This document shows positions 58,426 to 64,000 of a DNA stretch of 64,000 nt, piece after piece. The notes below the pieces were generated by a model that searched no databases, was not told where the DNA came from, and worked only from the letters and a program-made list of their open reading frames with translations. Made by a program: the position numbers and the translations under genes. Numbering within the stretch: position 1 is the stretch's first letter; the number at the start of each line of letters is the position of its first letter. Source of the stretch: [Clostridium] symbiosum. Its GTDB lineage: Bacteria; Bacillota; Clostridia; Lachnospirales; Lachnospiraceae. Where the stretch lies: contig CP143946.1 of NCBI GenBank assembly GCA_036419695.1, positions 2,412,001 through 2,476,000 of the forward strand, written 5' to 3'.

Positions 58426-58583
58426 AAACTTATAACAGATACTATATTAATGTTTGTCTGAATTGTCGAAATAAAGAAGCGAAATAGATAAGGACAGTGA
58501 TAAAACTGTTTTTATAGATACGCCGTTGAATTCCGGCGGGAACGGTAACTGTAACACACATCACTTCAAGAAAAGGAGAGACT

Positions 58584-59585
58584 ATGGAAGACAACAGAAT
58601 CATTGAATGTATCGAGAGAGCGCACTACATCTTATCAAATCTGATGGCAGTGAAGCCGGGAGAAGAGGTTCTTATTGCCATTGACCCGCAGACCGACATG
58701 CGTATGGCGAACGCCATGGCGGCGGCAGCCTTGATGTGCGGAGCAGAGTATAATGTAAGCATGATGCCAATCCGCGGAAAAGACAAAGCAACGATTTTCC
58801 CGAAGACACTGGAACTGGCTATGGAGGCCTGCGATGTATTCGTCGGCATGACGACGGCATCCGGAGCAGCTATCTATAACAACCGCTTAAAAGAACTGAT
58901 GAATGAGAAGAGGCTGCGTGAAGTATCCATCTGTTTGAGACACATCGACAATTTCACAAGAGGCGGAGCCCTGGCGGATTATGAGGCGGTTTATGCGGAC
59001 GGCGTAAAACTGCAGGCAATCTGGAGAGGCAAGAAGAACGCCCATATCACAACACCGGCCGGAACCGACCTGTATATGGAGATGAACGACATGGAACCCA
59101 TCATCGAATGCGGCATTGCCCGCAATCCTGGCGATGCAATGGCGTGGTCGGACGGAGAAGTATCTTTAGGACCGGTAATCGGAACCACCCACGGAAAACT
59201 TGTCATCGACGGGCCAATCTGCTACTATGGCTGTCCGACCATCCCAGTAGAGCTTAAAATCGAAGAAGGACGCATCGTAGAGGTGGTAGGCGGAGACGCT
59301 AAGATCTGTAAAGAGATCCGCCGCCAGATCGCGGAAGTAAAAGACAGCGACAACATCGCGGAGATCGGAATCGGTTTAAACCCGGCCTGTATGTTCAACG
59401 GAGACTTTGAGGAAGAGAAGAAAGCAAGGGGAACCTGCCATATCGCAATGGGCAACGGCTTCTACTATGGCCAGCCGGCACGTTCCACGGTACATATCGA
59501 CATGGTGCAGTATAACCCGACCATCACCTTTGACGGCGAATTGATTGTAAAAGACGGCAAAATGGTCTGCCTTGGCGAAGAGTAG
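58584..59585 (+). CDS. M29-type aminopeptidase / NicX-like metalloenzyme
   Basis: 333 residues. The fold pattern of leucyl aminopeptidases of family M29 is visible: GEEVLIAIDPQTD near 25, GLNPACMFNGDFEEEKKARG near 268 with Glu and the following TCHIAMGNGFYYG, then the His in STVHIDMVQYNPTI. The glutamates and histidines would bind two metals. It is somewhat shorter than classic M29 enzymes (about 400 residues), so a NicX-like dioxygenase or hydrolase is possible. Chromosomal; ribosome binding site AAGGAGAG; heads an operon with TRAP transporter genes and so probably processes the imported substrate. Confidence 0.75.
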   Translation: MEDNRIIECIERAHYILSNLMAVKPGEEVLIAIDPQTDMRMANAMAAAALMCGAEYNVSMMPIRGKDKATIFPKTLELAMEACDVFVGMTTASGAAIYNNRLKELMNEKRLREVSICLRHIDNFTRGGALADYEAVYADGVKLQAIWRGKKNAHITTPAGTDLYMEMNDMEPIIECGIARNPGDAMAWSDGEVSLGPVIGTTHGKLVIDGPICYYGCPTIPVELKIEEGRIVEVVGGDAKICKEIRRQIAEVKDSDNIAEIGIGLNPACMFNGDFEEEKKARGTCHIAMGNGFYYGQPARSTVHIDMVQYNPTITFDGELIVKDGKMVCLGEE

Positions 59586-59638
59586 ATCTTGGGAACGTCC
59601 GTCATGATATAACCATTAACGAAAGAGGAGGATAGTGT

Positions 59639-60715
59639 ATGGAGAAAATGAAGAAAATTTTGAGTATTGTCCTGGCTATGGTTTTAATACTCACGATTAC
59701 AGCCTGTGGTTCCAAGACACCGCCGGCCGCGTCGGAAGGGGGCGGGGAGACAAAGCAGGAGCAGGCGGCGGAGAGTGAAGCCGCACAGCCCGCAGCTCCC
59801 AGCGGTAAAACAGTTGCCATGATTATGGGAAGCGGCTCCTCGGGAGGAACGTACTTTGCCCTGGGCGGAGCCATGGCCAGTGCGATGAACAAGAGACTCG
59901 AAGGTATTTCTCTGGACTCCCAGGCCAGCGGAGCTTCGGTGGAAAATCTGAATATGATAGACATTGGGGAATTTGATCTGGGCATCGCCATGAACGCTAC
60001 GGCAGACGATGCATGGAACGGCCGCGGTGCATTTGCAGATACGGGAGAGATCCGAAGCTTCCGGGCCATCGGCGTTGTTTACCACGAGGTTTATCAAATC
60101 GTTGCCAATGCAAGCACAAATGCGAAATCGGTTACCGACCTCAAGGGACTGAAGGTTGCAATCGGACCTACCGGTTCGGGTACGGCCGGAACCTCTGATC
60201 TGGTTTTTAAAGCCGCGGGTATTGATGTAAATAAGGATATCCAGCCGCAGCAGGATGGGTTCGGAGACGCCGCCGTAAAGATGCAGGACGGGCATATCGA
60301 TGCCTCCTGTGCAGTTCTTAATGTGCCTGCCTCATCCATCGTGGAGATGACAACATCTATGGATCTGGCTTATATCAGCGTCAGCGATGAAGAGATCGAG
60401 AAGGTTCGGGCGGAAGCTCCTTACTATGAAAAAATGGTGATTCCGGCGGGAACGTACAGCAATACCGAGGATTTCCAGACGATTACATGCCAGGCCGTGC
60501 TTTACTGCCGCGCAGATCTGGATGATGATACGGTTTATAACATAACAAAATCTTTCTATGAAAGTGCGGAAGAAATTGCGGCCGCTCATCCGGCCGGAAA
60601 TGATATCAGCCTGGAAGGCGGACTTGCGGGTATCACTACCGCGGTTCATCCCGGCGCCGCGCGTTTCTATGAAGAAAAGGGCATCGCTGTGGATTCCAGC
60701 CTTCTGATCGATTAA
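59639..60715 (+). CDS. TAXI-family TRAP transporter solute-binding lipoprotein
   Basis: 358 residues. Lipoprotein signal with lipobox LTITAC at about residue 22. The mature part is the TAXI-type binding protein: MIMGSGSSGGTYFALGGAMA near 60, IVANASTNAKSVTDLKGLKV near 157, GPTGSGTAG near 180. It captures the substrate (glutamate-like or an organic acid; not determinable) and gives it to the permease at 60775. Confidence 0.9.
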   Translation: MEKMKKILSIVLAMVLILTITACGSKTPPAASEGGGETKQEQAAESEAAQPAAPSGKTVAMIMGSGSSGGTYFALGGAMASAMNKRLEGISLDSQASGASVENLNMIDIGEFDLGIAMNATADDAWNGRGAFADTGEIRSFRAIGVVYHEVYQIVANASTNAKSVTDLKGLKVAIGPTGSGTAGTSDLVFKAAGIDVNKDIQPQQDGFGDAAVKMQDGHIDASCAVLNVPASSIVEMTTSMDLAYISVSDEEIEKVRAEAPYYEKMVIPAGTYSNTEDFQTITCQAVLYCRADLDDDTVYNITKSFYESAEEIAAAHPAGNDISLEGGLAGITTAVHPGAARFYEEKGIAVDSSLLID

Positions 60716-60774
60716 ATTCCTGCAGTTGAATGTAATGACACTTTGAGCATGGCATTTAAGTACAGGAGGTAGGA

Positions 60775-62757
60775 ATGTATAAAGAAGACACAACCATTAA
60801 GCTTGATGAACAGGAAGTCAACAGCGAAGAAGTCATGACCCAATTTGACAAAGAGTCGAAGTTTCGCCGCCTGAGCGGAACTCCGGCAAAAATTGTATTT
60901 GTCATTGCAGTAGCCTGGTCTGTCTTCCAGCTTTATACGGGACTTTTCGGAACATTCCCTTCCACCCTGCAAAGGGCACCCCACGTGGGAGCTGCAATGG
61001 TTCTGGCTTACCTGCTTTATCCAATTGACGGAAAGCCAAGCAATAAGATCCCGTTCTATGATTATATTCTGGCGGCGCTGGCATTTGCCTGTTCTGCCTA
61101 CCATATTGTATTTTATAATCAGCTGCTTCTGCGGGCGGGCCGTTTTACAACGATGGATATGGTAATCAGTATTTTAGCCATTCTGCTGTTGTTGGAAGCG
61201 GCGCGGCGTGTGGCCGGACTTGTCATTGTCTGTGTCGGCAGCGTGTTCCTGTTATACGCATTATTTGGTAATCACCTTCCGGGATTTTTGTTCCACCGGG
61301 GCATGACGTTAAAGCGGTTAGTCTGTCTGGAGTGGCTGGGAACAGAGGGAATCCTGGGCTCACCAATCTATGTTTCATCGTCATTTATATTCCTGTTCCT
61401 TGCGTTTGCCACCTTTTTAAAGGCCAGCGGCGTGGGAGACTGGATGACGGGTCTGGCCATGGGCGCCTGCGGCGGAAGCGTGGGCGGACCGGCGAAGGCG
61501 GCCGTTGTGGCCAGCGCTTTGCAGGGAACCATCAGCGGCAGTTCGGTGGCGAATACGGTAAGCACCGGTTCGATTACAATACCACTTATGAAGAAATCCG
61601 GCTATAAGCCTGAATTTGCCGGGGCGGTAGAGGCGGCGGCCTCGACCGGAGGCCAGATTATGCCCCCGATCATGGGAGCGGCTGCGTTCATTATGACGGA
61701 GTACGTTGGAACGAAGTACGGAACGATAGCCCTGGCGGCATGTATACCGGCGCTGTTATATTTTACCGGTATTTTTACAAATGTACATTTTGAAGCGGTG
61801 AAAAACGGGCTGTTGGGAATTCCCAAGGAGCAGAGGCCGGAGGTCCGTCATCTGCTGAAAACCGGCTGGTACCGGGTGGCCCCTATTATTGTCATCGTAG
61901 CGCTGCTGGTTATGGGCCGTTCGGCGATGAATGCGGCCATGTACGGTATTATCTCATGTCTGATCATCTGGGTGATTGAGATCGTCCGTCAGACCGGAAA
62001 ATTTAATGTACTGGACTTTTTGAAAAAATTTGTCTTCTGTCTGGAAGAGACGGCCAGAGGCGCCATCTCCGTAGCTGTGACCTGCGGCTGCGCCGGCATT
62101 ATTGTCGGTGTCGTCACGGCAACCGGGCTGGGGCTTAAGATGGCGAACGGAATCGTGGAACTGGCGGGCGGAAGCCTGATCATGACAATGATATTCACGA
62201 TGCTGTGTTCCCTTATTCTAGGAATGGGCGTGCCGACCACGGCCAATTACATCATACAGGCAACGATTTCCGCACCGGCGCTGGTAGCCCTGGGGGTTCC
62301 TGCGATTGCCGCCCACATGTTCGTGTTCTATTTTGGAATCGTGGCCGATATTACGCCGCCGGTTGCTCTGGCCGCCTTTGCCGGGGCCGGTATTGCAAAG
62401 GCGAATCCGATGAAGACAGGATTTAATGCATTCCGGCTGGGATTTGCCGCTTATCTGGTACCGTATATCTTTGTGATGAATCCGGTGCTGGTTTTGGTCA
62501 ATCCGGGTTGGAGTACGCCGTTCTTTATTCTGATGGTAGCAAAGGCGATTATTACGGCAATCATTGGCATGATCGGAATTGCCACAGGCTTTACCAGGTA
62601 TTTTCTCATACCTTGTAAATGGTGGGAGAGTATTCTGCTGGTAATCTGCGGCGTCCTTATGGTAGATGCGGGGAATGTTACGGATCTGATCGGAATTGCA
62701 CTGTTTGCTGTGATTATCGGAATGCAGTTAGCCAGAAGAAAGAGGCAGACAGCTTAA
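60775..62757 (+). CDS. TRAP transporter fused permease (DctQM type)
   Basis: 660 residues, at least 16 membrane segments: an N-terminal small-permease part (about 40-180) fused to the large DctM part. Typical motifs: GGPAKAAVVASALQGTISGS and ASTGGQIMPPIMGAAAFIMT, NPMKTGFNAFRLGFAAY. It works with the TAXI lipoprotein as a sodium-driven importer. Ribosome binding site AGGAGG. Confidence 0.95.
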   Translation: MYKEDTTIKLDEQEVNSEEVMTQFDKESKFRRLSGTPAKIVFVIAVAWSVFQLYTGLFGTFPSTLQRAPHVGAAMVLAYLLYPIDGKPSNKIPFYDYILAALAFACSAYHIVFYNQLLLRAGRFTTMDMVISILAILLLLEAARRVAGLVIVCVGSVFLLYALFGNHLPGFLFHRGMTLKRLVCLEWLGTEGILGSPIYVSSSFIFLFLAFATFLKASGVGDWMTGLAMGACGGSVGGPAKAAVVASALQGTISGSSVANTVSTGSITIPLMKKSGYKPEFAGAVEAAASTGGQIMPPIMGAAAFIMTEYVGTKYGTIALAACIPALLYFTGIFTNVHFEAVKNGLLGIPKEQRPEVRHLLKTGWYRVAPIIVIVALLVMGRSAMNAAMYGIISCLIIWVIEIVRQTGKFNVLDFLKKFVFCLEETARGAISVAVTCGCAGIIVGVVTATGLGLKMANGIVELAGGSLIMTMIFTMLCSLILGMGVPTTANYIIQATISAPALVALGVPAIAAHMFVFYFGIVADITPPVALAAFAGAGIAKANPMKTGFNAFRLGFAAYLVPYIFVMNPVLVLVNPGWSTPFFILMVAKAIITAIIGMIGIATGFTRYFLIPCKWWESILLVICGVLMVDAGNVTDLIGIALFAVIIGMQLARRKRQTA

Positions 62758-62764
62758 TGTAAGA

Positions 62765-62807
62765 GACAGGTCTGAATGGGTTTCGAGCCGAATCAGGCCT
62801 GTCTTTT
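62765..62807 (+). terminator. Terminator after the TRAP permease gene
   Basis: GACAGGTCTGA (62765-62775) and TCAGGCCTGTC (62793-62803), one G-U pair, followed by TTTT. Confidence 0.85.
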
Positions 62808-62853
62808 GGTATCTATAATTGCAATGAAAAACAGTATGACTGGGGGAAGTCAT

Positions 62854-63807
62854 TTGCTTAATGAGATGAAATACGTGTATGCCGTATATCAGGAGAAAAG
62901 CTTTTCAAAAGCGGCGAGAAAACTGCAGGTCAGCCAGCCGGCCCTCAGCAAAATGGTGAGAAAGGCGGAAAAAGATATTGGAATCGTGATTTTTGACCGC
63001 AGTACAATCCCAATTACCGTTACAAAGGAGGGGGACTACTATATCAAGTCGATTGAGGACATCATGTTTATCCAGAGGAATGTAAAGTCCTATTTTATGG
63101 ATTTGAAAGAGCTGAATACAGGCAGTCTCTCTCTTGGCGGATCCTCATTCTTCTGTTCATTCGTATTCCCCGGCCTGATAGGAAGGTTTCGGGACAAGTA
63201 TCCAAATGTGGTGATCAATCTGATGGAGGGAAGTATTGGGGAACTGAGGGAAGGGCTTGAGAATGAAACGGTGGATCTGGTGATTGAGACAGCAACCGAT
63301 GTCGGAGCCAATATTGAACGCTATTTTTATAATAATGAGAATATTATTCTGGCCGTTCCCACCCGGTATCAGGTGAATAAGCGGCTCCAGCCTTACCGCC
63401 TGACGTATCAGGATATCTGTACGGGAAGATTTGCCGGTAACGAGGTGGAGGCGGTTCCGCTTTATGAACTCCGGGAGGTGCCTTTTATTACGATGAAACC
63501 CGGCAATGATATGTTCCAGAGGAGTAACCAGATTTGCAGGAACGCCGGTTTTACGATGAAGACAGTCTTATTGGTCGATCAGGTTCTTACTTCGGTCAAC
63601 ATTGCATCCAACGGCGTTGGAGCCGTATTTATCCGCTCCGATATTGTGAGCTGCATGCCGGAAAACGAGATGCTGACCTATTATAAGATTGGAGATCCGC
63701 TGGCAACCCGGCCGGTCAGTTTTGCCGCAAAGAAGGGGAAATACACCACATCTGCGATGCGGGAATTTATGAATATGGCCGGCGTGCAGAGAAAGGAAGA
63801 GGAATAA
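62854..63807 (+). CDS. LysR-family transcription regulator
   Basis: 317 residues from a TTG at 62854 (MLNEMKYVYAVYQEKSFSKA), chosen because LysR proteins begin a few residues before the HTH, GGGGGAAG lies just upstream, and the earlier ATGs overlap or adjoin the terminator at 62765. HTH: AARKLQVSQPALSKMVRKAE. C-terminal effector domain from about 90 (LGGSSFFCSFVFPGLIGRFR). It probably regulates the preceding aminopeptidase/TRAP operon. Confidence 0.85.
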   Translation: MLNEMKYVYAVYQEKSFSKAARKLQVSQPALSKMVRKAEKDIGIVIFDRSTIPITVTKEGDYYIKSIEDIMFIQRNVKSYFMDLKELNTGSLSLGGSSFFCSFVFPGLIGRFRDKYPNVVINLMEGSIGELREGLENETVDLVIETATDVGANIERYFYNNENIILAVPTRYQVNKRLQPYRLTYQDICTGRFAGNEVEAVPLYELREVPFITMKPGNDMFQRSNQICRNAGFTMKTVLLVDQVLTSVNIASNGVGAVFIRSDIVSCMPENEMLTYYKIGDPLATRPVSFAAKKGKYTTSAMREFMNMAGVQRKEEE

Positions 63808-63827
63808 GGAATTATTATCATATGGAC

Positions 63828-63924
63828 GGCGGCAGGCACTTCATACGGGCCTGCCGCCGGACCATCAAAGGAAACAAGCATTTGCCGATAGTCTGCCGCC
63901 CCGGAGCATCCGGGGCGTTATTTT
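63828..63924 (+). terminator. Two hairpins after the LysR gene
   Basis: GGCGGCAGGC (63828-63837) with GCCTGCCGCC (63849-63858), then GCCCCGGA (63898-63905) with TCCGGGGC (63909-63916) followed by GTTATTTT. The second is a proper terminator. Nothing else is seen to the end of the window apart from the leader of a further gene. Confidence 0.75.
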
Positions 63925-64000
63925 GATTGTCCGGTTGATTTTTAGGCATGGTATGGTACACTTAAACCATGTTCTGCGGGAGCATGGGAAGAGGGGAGAG

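Larger units (their letters stand above)
58232..58583. other. Right end of the ICE and junction with the chromosome
   Basis: No gene. The first part is GC-rich like the element and includes a tandem 12-base repeat (58241-58264) and a GCCGG stem (around 58329-58362). From about 58380 the DNA is AT-rich like the flank. The attachment core lies between; no tRNA or other target gene is seen. Confidence 0.65.

Noticed and set aside
58232..58583. tRNA gene as integration target
   Set aside because: No cloverleaf or CCA-type 3' end could be read; Tn916-type integrases often use AT-rich non-tRNA targets.
62776..62853. Longer N terminus of the LysR regulator
   Set aside because: The first codons overlap the terminator of the TRAP operon; the family start and ribosome binding site fit TTG 62854.

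Overview
The window holds most of a large, GC-rich integrative and conjugative element (ICE), from position 1 to roughly 58.3-58.4 kb, followed by about 5.6 kb of chromosome that is AT-richer and has different codon use. The flank (M29-type aminopeptidase, TAXI-type TRAP lipoprotein, fused TRAP permease, LysR regulator) looks like a low-to-mid-GC Firmicute, most like Lachnospiraceae/Clostridia. The ICE prefers G/C third positions and carries an actinobacterial-type integration host factor (mIHF) gene, which suggests a high-GC actinobacterial (Coriobacteriia-like) background. The left end of the ICE lies outside the window. These assignments rest on reading the proteins by eye; no database search was run.

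Layout. 0-3.4 kb: a cut-off gene, a non-coding stretch and small secreted or surface proteins. 3.7-8.6 kb: SSB, ParA, a ribbon-helix-helix protein, mIHF and small unknown genes, several behind near-identical extended -10 promoters. 8.6-12.7 kb: a hairpin-rich non-coding interval (oriT candidate), a MobC-like protein, an XRE regulator, a catalytically degenerate relaxase-like protein, a three-repeat NUMOD1-like protein and the intact relaxase. 12.7-17.6 kb: small accessory genes (Lar-like, Myb/SANT-like, membrane proteins). From 18 to 55.8 kb almost everything is on the minus strand: VapD-like protein, ArdC antirestriction protein, class B sortase, a 2589-residue Cna/SpaA-VaFE adhesin, a run of acidic polyvalent-type proteins, topoisomerase III, and the type IV secretion operon (VirB6/TrbL-like, lysozyme-CHAP hydrolase, VirB4, PrgI/VirB3-like, two VirB2-like proteins, VirD4). 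56.1-58.2 kb: a Tn916-like module of sigma factor, HTH protein, Xis and tyrosine integrase.

How it works together. Relaxase, MobC, VirD4, VirB4, VirB6, PrgI and the hydrolase form the transfer machine. SSB, TopB, ParA and mIHF would maintain the transferred DNA. ArdC and Lar would protect it from restriction. The adhesin and its sortase would bring cells together. The Int/Xis/sigma module controls excision.

Most notable. (1) Fourteen otherwise unrelated element proteins, including ArdC, VapD and a possible toxin-fold protein, share an ungapped 18-residue motif near the C terminus, which could be a transfer or docking signal. (2) Two stand-alone proteins are collinear with only the segment of the VirD4 coupling protein that corresponds to its all-alpha, substrate-recognising domain and lack the ATPase motifs. 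(3) A second relaxase copy keeps a 42-residue identical block but has lost the tyrosine and two histidines. (4) Three hairpins with different stems share the same 8-base loop upstream of the mobilisation genes. Together they suggest a cargo-recruitment system built around the conjugation apparatus; this is inference.
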